A stretch of 38,611 bases of DNA from an uncultured Oscillibacter sp. (GTDB taxonomy: Bacteria; Bacillota; Clostridia; Oscillospirales; Oscillospiraceae). The notes under the pieces were generated by a model. That model had not been told where the DNA came from, made no database searches, and saw only the letters and a program-made list of their open reading frames with translations. Within the stretch, counting starts at the first letter, position 1; every line of letters begins with the position of its first letter. Made by a program: the position numbers and the translations under genes. Positions 1 through 7,212 of the stretch are shown in pieces. The DNA lies in the NCBI RefSeq assembly GCF_910587525.1, contig NZ_CAJULS010000008.1, positions 1 to 38,611 on the forward strand. Direction: 5' to 3'.

Positions 1-61
1 TGCCTTTGTCAAGGGCTTTTTTTCTTTCTTTTGGAATTTATTGGTTAACTTAATGGCATTG

Positions 62-72
62 CCCACGGTGGG
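62..72. repeat. parS-like repeat site A
   Basis: The 11-bp palindrome CCCACGGTGGG is followed by ATTTATTT. The 17 bases from 64 to 80 are identical to bases 7196-7212 just downstream of repA, so it belongs to the repeat family described under site B. The role (ParB or partition binding) is inferred from its place beside the parB/repA block. Confidence 0.55.
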
Positions 73-86
73 ATTTATTTTGAGTG

Positions 87-230
87 GGCGGCGTTGTTTT
101 CCGCCGCCTCGTCTCGCGTCTCACCGTGAGACGCATTTTTCGTTGGGGTATAAGGGGCGTCAGCCCCTAACAAGGGTCATTTGTTTAACAAATGACATAC
201 TTGCCAGGACAGCGCCGCAAGCGGCGCTGT
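87..230. other. hairpin-dense non-coding segment of the mobile element
   Basis: Beyond the parS-like site, this gene-free stretch holds four more inverted repeats: GGCGGCG at 87-93 with its partner at 102-108; AGGGGC/GCCCCT at 153-168; GTCATTTGTT/AACAAATGAC at 176-196; and ACAGCGCCGC/GCGGCGCTGT at 209-230. None has a clear T-run in the minus direction after the gene ending at 241, so a simple terminator is not obvious. Such clustering next to iterated sites could mark a replication or transfer origin, but nothing here proves it. Confidence 0.4.
116..134. repeat. parS-like 19-bp palindrome, site B
   Basis: GCGTCTCACCGTGAGACGC is a perfect inverted repeat with one central base. It is the most symmetrical of five related sites; the others are at 62-72, 7101-7119, 7156-7174 and 7193-7212. 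The repeats lie at both ends of the element's gene block, and three of them sit directly upstream of the ParB-like gene. A 16-20-bp palindrome in several copies around parB is typical of a centromere site or of the operator of an autoregulated partition operon. That function is inferred, not shown. Confidence 0.6.
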
Positions 231-240
231 GCGGGGTGGG

Positions 241-834
241 CTACCGGGTCTGCGGCTTCCGGGGACGGCGGGCCCGTTTCTTTTCGGCGAAAAAAGTACG
301 CTCCGCCTGGAGGATGCAGGACAGTTTCGCCTCGTCCTCCGGCTTATAGCGCATCTGTTGAATTTTTCCGTGATAGTGGGTCAAAGCACGGACCTGCCTG
401 CGGTATTCCTCAAAGGTCATGGTACAGGCTTCTCCGTCCTCAAAGGTCATTTCCACGGTCTCAACATGGAGTGCATCTCGCTTAACGCGCTGGACCTGTT
501 CTCCGTAGTTCAAGGGCTGGAGCTTGCCCAGCACAAAAGCGCCGGGCCGCCCAGGAGCCACGATGACGCGGAACGCCCTGATATGCTCAATGTCATAGTC
601 GTAATGCGTCCAGATACTATGCGCCCCGGTCTCCCGCAAGAAAACCTCCCGTTCCAGAACACAATGCGTTCCGCAGGGGCGGCTCATCCAGAGAAACGTC
701 CGGTCCTCCTGGTACATTTCCAGCATAGCCGCTTGCAGGCGCTTTTCATCATAGGCAAAATCCGACTGATAGCTCCGGGTGTTTTCCTTCACGATGCTCT
801 CCAGGAACGGGATAATATCAGCCTTCTTTTCCAT
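241..834 (-). CDS. unrecognised mobile-element protein, 197 aa
   Basis: I do not recognise a family. The start was set at the ATG at 834 (MEKKADIIPF). The ORF can be extended to 888, but that adds an Arg-rich stretch lying within the gene upstream. It overlaps the LPD28-like gene by 17 bases, which implies translational coupling. The protein is soluble and charged, has no signal or membrane segment, and ends in a strongly basic tail (RTFFAEKKRARRPRKPQTR) that could contact nucleic acid. It is the last visible gene of a minus-strand series of accessory genes of an integrative conjugative element. A role in DNA transfer or establishment is guessed from position only. Confidence 0.6.
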   Translation of the reverse strand: MEKKADIIPFLESIVKENTRSYQSDFAYDEKRLQAAMLEMYQEDRTFLWMSRPCGTHCVLEREVFLRETGAHSIWTHYDYDIEHIRAFRVIVAPGRPGAFVLGKLQPLNYGEQVQRVKRDALHVETVEMTFEDGEACTMTFEEYRRQVRALTHYHGKIQQMRYKPEDEAKLSCILQAERTFFAEKKRARRPRKPQTR

Positions 835-1180
835 ACCGTTCCTTCTGCGTGGCGGGGTCGTAGTCCGGAGACAGATACTTTTCCTCAAACTCGGAGGGGG
901 TGTAGTACCCGCTCCCGGTGTCCAGGATCAGCTCTCCCGGCCCGATCTCCCGCTGGCCCTCCATGGGGACGGGGACCGGGGTCAGGACGGTGCCCAGGAA
1001 CTTGCCGCCCGGCCCCTCGGCCAGACAGTGGGGGCGCTGGCCGCTCCCGGTTTGCAGCTCGTAGCGGAACATGCCGGGGTAGACGGCCTCCGGGGGGATG
1101 GCCTTGCTGGTGAACAGAGCGGGGACGCCGAAAATCTCGATCTCCCTCATGCGCTCCGGGATGGTGTTGGGGTTCTCCAT
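818..1180 (-). CDS. LPD28-like conjugative-element protein, 120 aa
   Basis: This small soluble protein has a core reading IEIFGVPALFTSKAIPP, then MFRYELQTG, GTVLTPVPV and a C-terminal YYTPSEFEEKY. The order (a self-description motif, a one-line description of a cell-facing strand, a GT-strand, then a terminal EF-rich helix) matches the large polyvalent protein-associated domain 28 (LPD28) proteins common in Firmicute conjugative elements. I make that match from memory of the motif pattern, not from a search. Members have no known biochemical role. It sits 13 bases after the DUF3560 gene and overlaps the next gene by 17 bases, so it is probably cotranscribed and coupled. Confidence 0.6.
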   Translation of the reverse strand: MENPNTIPERMREIEIFGVPALFTSKAIPPEAVYPGMFRYELQTGSGQRPHCLAEGPGGKFLGTVLTPVPVPMEGQREIGPGELILDTGSGYYTPSEFEEKYLSPDYDPATQKERYGKEG

Positions 1181-1193
1181 TTCGATTTCCTCC

Positions 1194-2018
1194 TTATCGC
1201 TGCGGGCCGGTTCTCGGCTTCCGCTTGGGCTGGATTTTGACGGGATCGGAGCCGTCGGAGGGACGGATAGCCGGGATACGGCTTGCGGCGTAGATGGCGT
1301 TGCTGGTCAACTGCCGCTGCCACGCGCCCACGCTCCGGGCCCACTTGAAGCTCCAACCTTTCAGCTCCTTGCGGACTTCTTCATCGGGGATGGCGTCAAA
1401 AAAAATTTGCAGTCGGTTCATATCCTCGTTGGCAACCACCTTGCCGCCGTCAAACTCCCAGCCCTGGTAGCCGACCTCCTTTGCCTCGGTAAGTCGCGCA
1501 ATGCGTTTTTTGACAGCGTTGATATTCTGGTTGTTATTGGACAGAGCGTAGGCGGCGAAGGGCCGCTTGTCCCAGGGGTGGTACTGTATATCCGCTTCCA
1601 GCTTGTCTGCCAGCTCGTCGGAAAGGCCGTGAAAGCCCCGGCAAGTGCCGTTTTTCTTGTAGTAGGCGTTGATCTGCTTCATACGGGTCTGGGAGATTTG
1701 CAAATCTTCCAGCTTCTCCTTCAGCTTGGCGAGGGCCTCCGGGTCGTCGGAGGAAATGGCGGTGTTGTTCTCCGCCGCCTGTGCCTTGCGTTCGTAGTAG
1801 TCTGCCTTTTCCAAGGCGGCAATGGACTGGTCCATCTTCCTGCCGATCTTTTCCCGGTAGCGCCGGTCAGCAGGACCGTGGACGGGCTGTCCTGCGGGAA
1901 TAGCGGAGGCCATATCGGTGGACTGCTTGAATAAGGAATGGCTTTCAGCGCGGGCCTTCTCTGCTTTTTCATGGAGGCGGTCGATCCGGGCCTGCTTGCG
2001 TTCCTCGTAATCGTTCAA
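1194..2018 (-). CDS. DUF3560 domain protein, 274 aa
   Basis: It starts at TTG (2016-2018) with AAAAGGAAG seven bases upstream. The N-terminal third is a charged coiled-coil-like helix (ARIDRLHEKAEKARAES, then KADYYERKAQAAENNTAIS). The conserved middle and C-terminal half carry YALSNNNQNINAVKKRI, GWEFDGGKVVANEDMNRLQI and GAWQRQLTSNAIYAA, the hallmark strings of DUF3560. This family is carried on plasmids and conjugative elements, and its function is not established. It follows ardC by four bases in an apparent operon of antirestriction and maintenance genes, so a role in element establishment is plausible. Length is normal for the family. Confidence 0.85.
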   Translation of the reverse strand: MNDYEERKQARIDRLHEKAEKARAESHSLFKQSTDMASAIPAGQPVHGPADRRYREKIGRKMDQSIAALEKADYYERKAQAAENNTAISSDDPEALAKLKEKLEDLQISQTRMKQINAYYKKNGTCRGFHGLSDELADKLEADIQYHPWDKRPFAAYALSNNNQNINAVKKRIARLTEAKEVGYQGWEFDGGKVVANEDMNRLQIFFDAIPDEEVRKELKGWSFKWARSVGAWQRQLTSNAIYAASRIPAIRPSDGSDPVKIQPKRKPRTGPQR

Positions 2019-2022
2019 TCTA

Positions 2023-2973
2023 TCACTTCCTTTTCCTGGATTTTCGAAGGTCGGTTTTCCGCCCGCGCTCCTGGGACGGCTCGTCCCTGGTCAGCTCCGG
2101 CGGAGGCGGCTGGATGGCGTTGATGATCTCCCCGGCGGTGGAGTGGATCACGTTCAAAGAGGCTTTCAGCTCTGCCAACTCCTTCCCGCGGCTCCACCCG
2201 GCCACATAACCCATGGAGTAGTCCGAAGTGTCGATGCCGAAGTGCTGGCAGACGACATAGGCCACGCTCTCCGCCTCCACCTCCTTTTCCTGCCTTGGCT
2301 TGGGGCTATCCGACAGAAAATCCGGGGGATGGAGCTTGGCGTGGGCGGTCTCATGGATCAGCGTCTTGATGGTCTGTACCTGGCTCATGCCGGAGCGGAC
2401 CACCACCCGATTTTCCGCAAAGCTGGCGTAGCCCTTGGCTGTTCCGGGGACTGGTCCCAGCTCCACGGGAAGAGGGCACAGGGCGGCAAGGCGGGCGTAT
2501 ACATTCTCAAAGTCTGGAACCTCCCCGCTCAACTCGGAGACGAGGCTGGGCAGCTCCCGGCCCTCCGTCTGGCTCACGTCAAACACGGTGGCAACCCGGA
2601 AACGGGTGGCGTTCTCCCGCCGTTTCTCCGTCAACGGCTTACCGTCTGGCCCGTATAGCGTCCGTCCGGTATTCGGGTCCTTCTTCTCGTACTCCACGAG
2701 GTATGTGAAATGACAAGGGGCAAGAATCTGGATGCCCTTCTCGTGCCGTTTGACCTGCCGTCCGAATTTCTTCTTCCAGTCGTTGTACCCGGCTACACTG
2801 GTGGCGGTGGGGCATTGCAGCAGGATCAGAAGCGCGTTTCCGAAACTGTAATTGTGGAATTTGGACATGGCGGTGATGTACTCCGCGTAGCGCCCGCTGG
2901 CGTACAGCCTCTTGACGCCGTTTTCCAGCCGGTCCGTCAGCACCGTCAACCGTTCATCTGTTACCGGGGACAT
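2023..2973 (-). CDS. ardC: ArdC-like antirestriction protein with zincin domain, 316 aa
   Basis: The two-domain layout is clear. Residues about 1-100 form the ArdC-type single-strand DNA-binding domain (FHNYSFGNALLILLQ, then SVAGYNDWKKKFGRQVK and GIQILAP). Residues about 150-290 form an ImmA/IrrE-like metallopeptidase with the zinc motif HETAH at 207-211 and a downstream glutamate helix (EVEAESVAYVV, 231-241). ArdC proteins protect incoming single-stranded plasmid DNA and are encoded in the leading region of conjugative elements. The ATG overlaps the stop of the PP-loop gene upstream at TGAGCTATG with little Shine-Dalgarno sequence, so coupled translation is likely. The C-terminus is a basic low-complexity tail. 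Confidence 0.85.
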   Translation of the reverse strand: MSPVTDERLTVLTDRLENGVKRLYASGRYAEYITAMSKFHNYSFGNALLILLQCPTATSVAGYNDWKKKFGRQVKRHEKGIQILAPCHFTYLVEYEKKDPNTGRTLYGPDGKPLTEKRRENATRFRVATVFDVSQTEGRELPSLVSELSGEVPDFENVYARLAALCPLPVELGPVPGTAKGYASFAENRVVVRSGMSQVQTIKTLIHETAHAKLHPPDFLSDSPKPRQEKEVEAESVAYVVCQHFGIDTSDYSMGYVAGWSRGKELAELKASLNVIHSTAGEIINAIQPPPPELTRDEPSQERGRKTDLRKSRKRK

Positions 2974-2976
2974 AGC

Positions 2977-4203
2977 TCACCGGGTCTTGGGCGGACGCTG
3001 GGGCGGCTCCTGGCCGGGCGGCTTGCGGGGCTCCGCTTTCAGCGTAACGGGCTCCTCTCCACGGAATCCCACCAGGATTTCCGCGTGATGGTACTTCTTT
3101 TTGTAAAAATCCATCTGCTCCGGGGTAAGGGAACAGAAGTCCTCCTCGCCCAGCCCGCAGACGAAGAACGGGCCGCAGATGCCGCCGTACCCGCCCTCTA
3201 TGCTGCGGTTGAACTCCATGCGGCGGAGAAGGGCTTCATCATTGCTGACAAGGGCCGCTTTATCCTCAAAGGGATATATGGCGGTGATCCGACCGCCGAC
3301 AATGGCCTGCATATCCTTGAGGCCGTCGATCTCTTTCTCGTAGGGGACCATTCCGGGTTCCACTACCAAAACGTTCAAATAATCAGCTCCTTTTTTGAAA
3401 TTCAGTGTCTTTCCATAGCTATCAAACGGGGACAGTTCGCAGTCCTCAGCGGCAAACCGTTCCTCCAGAGCGGCTACCGTCCAATTTTTCTTGAATTGTC
3501 CCAGGGCGTTGTGCCCGAATTGAGTCAATGCCTTTTCGTCCAATTCCAGCAGCTTTGCCCAGAGCTGGGGATGATGGCGGCGCAGCTTCCGCAGTTCGTC
3601 AATGCGCTGCAAGGGACAGCACCAGCAGGAACAGCGGCGATATATTTCATACAGTCCGCTCCAGTCAAAGCCCCGGTCATAGCAGATTTGCAATGCCTGG
3701 GCCTCGGTGACGCCCCACTCTGCAAGTGGATATTGCTCTCCCTTGATCCGTTTCGGCTCGTCAGCGGCGATGCCAACGTAATGCAGGATTTGATACTCCT
3801 TTTTCAGCCGGGAAACTTCCTTGCCGATCAGGTGGGTTTTGAGCTGGCCGGTACACCACCGGACTTTCATTCCGGGCCAGCCGTTCCCATAGAGGGGAAC
3901 GCCCAGCCTGTTCCGCAGTTCAATGCTGGACTGCTTCTCTTTGGGCTGGTCGAACATCAGCCATTCAAAGCCCTTTGGGTGCCGGAGGATCGTCAGCTTC
4001 AAGCCCCGCTTGCGGTACAGGTATTGCTCCACCTGATCCCAATGGCGGTACATCTCCGGGAACTCCATGCCAGTGTCGGCGGCCAGCACCATGTCAATGG
4101 GCATCCCGCGCTCGATCATCATCAGCAGCATGGCTGTGCTGTCTTTGCCCCCGGAGAAGGAAACGGCGTGAAAAGGCTTTTTCTCCCGCTTGTTTGTGGG
4201 CAT
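2977..4203 (-). CDS. PAPS-reductase-family PP-loop protein with Cys cluster, 408 aa
   Basis: The ATP-pyrophosphatase PP-loop SGGKDST lies at residues 17-23, followed by AADTGMEFPEM, as in phosphoadenosine phosphosulfate reductases and the DndC-like group. RWCTGQLK at about 115-122 and the cluster CSCWCCPLQR at 191-200 could supply cysteine ligands for an iron-sulfur centre. The protein is longer than true sulfate-assimilation CysH (about 230-260 aa) and lies inside a mobile element between ardA and ardC. A role in nucleic-acid or nucleotide modification is therefore more likely than sulfate assimilation. The C-terminus (KPPGQEPPQRPPKTR) is Pro-rich like neighbouring element proteins. The exact reaction is unknown. 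Confidence 0.8.
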   Translation of the reverse strand: MPTNKREKKPFHAVSFSGGKDSTAMLLMMIERGMPIDMVLAADTGMEFPEMYRHWDQVEQYLYRKRGLKLTILRHPKGFEWLMFDQPKEKQSSIELRNRLGVPLYGNGWPGMKVRWCTGQLKTHLIGKEVSRLKKEYQILHYVGIAADEPKRIKGEQYPLAEWGVTEAQALQICYDRGFDWSGLYEIYRRCSCWCCPLQRIDELRKLRRHHPQLWAKLLELDEKALTQFGHNALGQFKKNWTVAALEERFAAEDCELSPFDSYGKTLNFKKGADYLNVLVVEPGMVPYEKEIDGLKDMQAIVGGRITAIYPFEDKAALVSNDEALLRRMEFNRSIEGGYGGICGPFFVCGLGEEDFCSLTPEQMDFYKKKYHHAEILVGFRGEEPVTLKAEPRKPPGQEPPQRPPKTR

Positions 4204-4216
4204 GAAAAGAGCGCCC

Positions 4217-4885
4217 TCATGGGCGCTTGCGGGAGGGGCTGTCCCGCCCCCTGCCGGACCGGACGGGCCTCACCTTCGCTTGCAGGGGATAGCGGAACAC
4301 CTTGTATTTCTCCGGAACGTGCAGGCCGTCGTAGACCGCCTGGAACGCCGTCCGGTTGTTGAAGATATAGCCAAGCTCCGAAAAGTCCCCGCCCTCGTTG
4401 ATGCAGGTGTCCCCGCCGTAGGATTCGTAGTCGAAGTAGAGCTTGGCTTTCTCCGGCAAGCGGAACTCCTGGCGGTGGTCCACCAGCCAGCGCCCGTATT
4501 CTTCCTCCGTCCGCACGTCCGGGAGGAAGTCGTAACAGTCCAGATTGTATGTCAGGTTGATCAAATCCTGCATATTGTCCCCGTACTCTCCGTGGCTGAA
4601 AGCGGCGGTGAATTTCGCCGTTTCCTCCGGCGTCAGCTCTGCGATCCGGCTTGCGAGGTAGTTCAATTCGTCAATGGGGACAAACTCTCCCAGCTTTCCG
4701 GCGAGGCCCTTGACGCCGGTGGAGTATTCCAGGATGATGACTTCCTCGTACCGCAGGCCGTCCACGCCGATCTCCCGCAGAACGGACTGTACCTGTTCCG
4801 TGGTGGCGGGGAAGGACAGCCACGCGGCGGCGAGGACCCCGGCGTTGTATTTGCCCAGGTTGGCGATATTGGCGGAAAACTCCAT
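4217..4885 (-). CDS. ardA: ArdA-like antirestriction protein, 222 aa
   Basis: This acidic protein follows the ArdA plan: an N-terminal strand NIANLGKYNAGVLAAAWLSFP, a middle section with EVIILEYS and LNYLASRIAELTPEE, then DLINLTYNLDCYDF and a YGRWLVD segment. ArdA proteins mimic the shape and charge of B-form DNA to block type I restriction enzymes when an element enters a new host. The last 20 or so residues are basic, unlike the rest, and may be an extension. It lies four bases after the parB-like gene and just before the PP-loop gene, inside the same minus-strand series. Confidence 0.85.
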   Translation of the reverse strand: MEFSANIANLGKYNAGVLAAAWLSFPATTEQVQSVLREIGVDGLRYEEVIILEYSTGVKGLAGKLGEFVPIDELNYLASRIAELTPEETAKFTAAFSHGEYGDNMQDLINLTYNLDCYDFLPDVRTEEEYGRWLVDHRQEFRLPEKAKLYFDYESYGGDTCINEGGDFSELGYIFNNRTAFQAVYDGLHVPEKYKVFRYPLQAKVRPVRSGRGRDSPSRKRP

Positions 4886-4889
4886 GCCG

Positions 4890-7064
4890 TTATCGGTTCG
4901 GACCGCTCTTTTTGAAAATGCTGTCCTTCTGCTGGGCCTTCAACTGCCGCTGGCGGCGTTCCTCCAGGGCGTCATAGACGCTTTCCTCGATCTCACGGGG
5001 CGTCATGGATACATCGGGAAAATACTTCCGTAGGCGGTCCCCAGCCAGGATGACCTTGGTGTATTCGGGCCGTTCTTGCTCACCCTTGAAAGGCGTCTTT
5101 TCCTCCGGGGGAACATTGGCGGCGGGACCGGGAGGCGGAGCCGGATTCTCCGGTGCGGAGGGTCCGGCGGGGGCGGCGGGTTCGGGGGTGCTGGGAGGTG
5201 TGCCCGCTGTCTGTCCCGGCTTTACGTCAGGGGAGGGCGGAATGGGCGGCGGAGCGGAAGGACCGCTGGGCGGGGCAGGCGGCTGCGGCGCGGGCGGCTG
5301 GGGTGCCGGGGGCGGCGCGGTGTGCTTGGGAGCAAGGTCCTTGTCCTCCAGAATCTCCCGCATGGTCTGTTCGTCCAACTTCCCGGCCTTGTCTACCTTC
5401 TTCATCCGCTCCACCCGCTCGGTGGTGATCTTGTACCCCAGGTCGGACAGGTGGAGGACTTCATCCTGATTGTCCGGTTTCAAAAACGAAATGGCGGACG
5501 CGATAGACAGGGGCAGGGAGTTGTCGTCCACCCGGTCGCACACGTCCTTGGTGGCCTCGGACAGACGGATGATCCGGTTGAGCTTGCTCACCTTCATGCC
5601 CATCTCCTGGGCCAGCTTTTCATCGCTGTCCAGCTCCTCCGCCTTGAATGTCCCCTTCTTCTTCCGGCCCGCCTTCTGCTTCATGCCCTCCATTTTCATC
5701 CGCAGGGAGCGGGAGAGATCGTACATGGAGATATGGGGCCGGTGGAGGTTGCCGTCCGCCACCAGAATTTTCGCGTCGGCGTCAGAGATTTTCTGGATGA
5801 TGGTGGGGACGGGATAGTTCAACTCCGTGGCGATCAGGTGGCGGCGCTGGCCGGAGAGGATTTCCAGGGTGCCCTCGTCCCCGATCCGGGCGAGGACGGG
5901 GTCCTTCACGCCGTTCAGCTCAATGGACTTTTTCAGCTCCAGGTAATCCTCGCTCCTGGTGTCCACGGAAATGGTGTTGTACTTGGACTTCTCCAGATAG
6001 GCGGGATGCAGGAGGATGAAGAAGGCTTCGCTCTCCTCGGGGCTGGGGACATCCCGCTTGGCCTTCTCGTCCGGAGGCGTCAGGCGCTCATCAAGCACCT
6101 GGGAAATGGCGGTCCCGGCGGGACCCTTGGCGGCGGGGCCGGTTACGGGGGCCTCCTTGGGCTTCTCACCAGGGACAGGGGCGGCGGGCTTGTCCTCCTT
6201 TTTGGGGGCCGGAACCTCCTTCTTCTCGCCTGTGGGCGGTTCGGGACCCTTGGGGCCCTCGGGGGGCTTGGCCTCCTTGGGCCTTTCGCCAGGGGCGGGG
6301 GCGGCGGGCTTGTCCTCCTTCTTGGGGGCCGGAGCCTCCTTCTTCTCACCCGTGGGCGGCTCGGGGGCCTTAGGAGCCTCGGGCGGTTTGGCCTCCTTGG
6401 GCTTCTCACCAGTGACGGAAGCGGCGGGTTTGCCCTCCACCTTGGGGGCCGGAGCCTCCTTCTTCTCACCCGTGGGCGGTTCGGGACCCTTGGGGGCCTC
6501 GGGGGGCTTGGCCTCCTTGGGTTTGTCGCCAGGGGCAGGGGCGGCGGGCTCGCCCTCAACCTTGGGGGCCGGGGCCTCCTTCTTCTCGCCCTGGGCGGGC
6601 TCGGGACTCTTGGCACCCTCGGAGGGCTTGGCCTCCTTGGACTGTTCCCCGGTGGTCGGATTTCCAGGTCCCTTGATGTCGGCTTTTTCCTCCTTTTTAT
6701 CCTTGCTCCCAGGCTCCACCAGCTTACCGGGGACAGGCGGGGTGGGCTTCCCGTTCGCCAGCCCGTGATACCGGATGGCCTCCTGCAAGTTCATTTCGTA
6801 GACCAAGGCGGGAATCTCCTGCTTCTTCATAAGCTCACAGGCCCGCTTGCGCCGGTAGCCGGTCACAAGCTGGTACTCGCCGTCCTCCCGGAGCCGAAGA
6901 ATCACAGGCTCCTTTACGCCGCCGGACTGGATGCTGGTGACAAGGCCGCCGTAGCTTTTGTCCGGCTGCCTGACAAGGGGGATGCCGGGCAGGTCGTGGA
7001 TCTTCGCCAGGGGGATGCTCTGGGGCTTGGGGGTCGTGGGGTCTCTGCTGTTTTCGTTTGCCAT
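4890..7064 (-). CDS. ParB-like protein with two ParB domains and a repeat linker, 724 aa
   Basis: It has five parts. Residues about 14-105 are a ParB/sulfiredoxin-like domain with the CTP-site motif GYRRKRA. Residues about 140-310 are a Lys/Pro/Glu-rich linker of four 40-residue repeats. Residues about 350-450 are a second ParB domain with GQRRHLIA and the downstream GNLHRPHIS motif. Residues about 485-560 are a KorB/ParB-type helix-turn-helix region (MGMKVSKLNRIIRLSEATKD). A second Pro-rich linker and a basic C-terminal tail follow. Ordinary ParB is about 280-300 aa with one such domain. It probably binds the palindromes at 7101-7212 directly upstream, and so may partition the excised element and autoregulate. 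No parA is visible in the window. Confidence 0.85.
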   Translation of the reverse strand: MANENSRDPTTPKPQSIPLAKIHDLPGIPLVRQPDKSYGGLVTSIQSGGVKEPVILRLREDGEYQLVTGYRRKRACELMKKQEIPALVYEMNLQEAIRYHGLANGKPTPPVPGKLVEPGSKDKKEEKADIKGPGNPTTGEQSKEAKPSEGAKSPEPAQGEKKEAPAPKVEGEPAAPAPGDKPKEAKPPEAPKGPEPPTGEKKEAPAPKVEGKPAASVTGEKPKEAKPPEAPKAPEPPTGEKKEAPAPKKEDKPAAPAPGERPKEAKPPEGPKGPEPPTGEKKEVPAPKKEDKPAAPVPGEKPKEAPVTGPAAKGPAGTAISQVLDERLTPPDEKAKRDVPSPEESEAFFILLHPAYLEKSKYNTISVDTRSEDYLELKKSIELNGVKDPVLARIGDEGTLEILSGQRRHLIATELNYPVPTIIQKISDADAKILVADGNLHRPHISMYDLSRSLRMKMEGMKQKAGRKKKGTFKAEELDSDEKLAQEMGMKVSKLNRIIRLSEATKDVCDRVDDNSLPLSIASAISFLKPDNQDEVLHLSDLGYKITTERVERMKKVDKAGKLDEQTMREILEDKDLAPKHTAPPPAPQPPAPQPPAPPSGPSAPPPIPPSPDVKPGQTAGTPPSTPEPAAPAGPSAPENPAPPPGPAANVPPEEKTPFKGEQERPEYTKVILAGDRLRKYFPDVSMTPREIEESVYDALEERRQRQLKAQQKDSIFKKSGPNR
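6141..6660 (-). repeat. 120-bp tandem repeat inside the parB-like gene
   Basis: There are about four imperfect copies with an exact 120-bp period; for example GCGGCGGG recurs at 6181, 6301, 6421 and 6541. Each encodes 40 residues of the form KPKEAKPPE-APKGPEPPTG-EKKEAPAPK. The period is a multiple of three, so copy number can change without breaking the frame. The copies differ at scattered bases, so expansion is not very recent. Confidence 0.9.
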
Positions 7065-7100
7065 AAATACCTCCGTTTTGAAATATATTTGCTAAAAATC

Positions 7101-7119
7101 GCGTCTCACCGTGAGATTT
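7101..7119. repeat. parS-like repeat site C
   Basis: GCGTCTCACCGTGAGATTT contains the perfect core TCTCACCGTGAGA. It lies 37 bases upstream of the parB-like start codon, where a bound repressor would interfere with transcription of that gene. It is oriented like sites D and E. Confidence 0.6.
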
Positions 7120-7155
7120 GATTCTTAACAGAAAGTTGAAGATTCCGGCTGATTT

Positions 7156-7174
7156 GCGTCTCACCGTGGGATTT
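7156..7174. repeat. parS-like repeat site D
   Basis: GCGTCTCACCGTGGGATTT is identical to site C apart from one A-to-G change in the right half of the palindrome. It lies 55 bases from site C, about five helical turns, which would place proteins bound to the two sites on the same face. Confidence 0.6.
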
Positions 7175-7192
7175 GTTTCTTCCGGAATTGTG

Positions 7193-7212
7193 TATCACGG
7201 TGGGATTTATTT
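7193..7212. repeat. parS-like repeat site E
   Basis: The core TATCACGGTGGGA is followed by TTTATTT and reaches the last base of the repA stop codon. Bases 7196-7212 are identical to 64-80 (site A). It lies 37 bases from site D. Confidence 0.55.

Noticed and set aside
6016..6768. 250-aa Gly/Ser/Leu-rich frame opposite the parB repeats
   Set aside because: It is kept open only by the 120-bp GC-rich repeats of the minus-strand gene and has no ribosome site.
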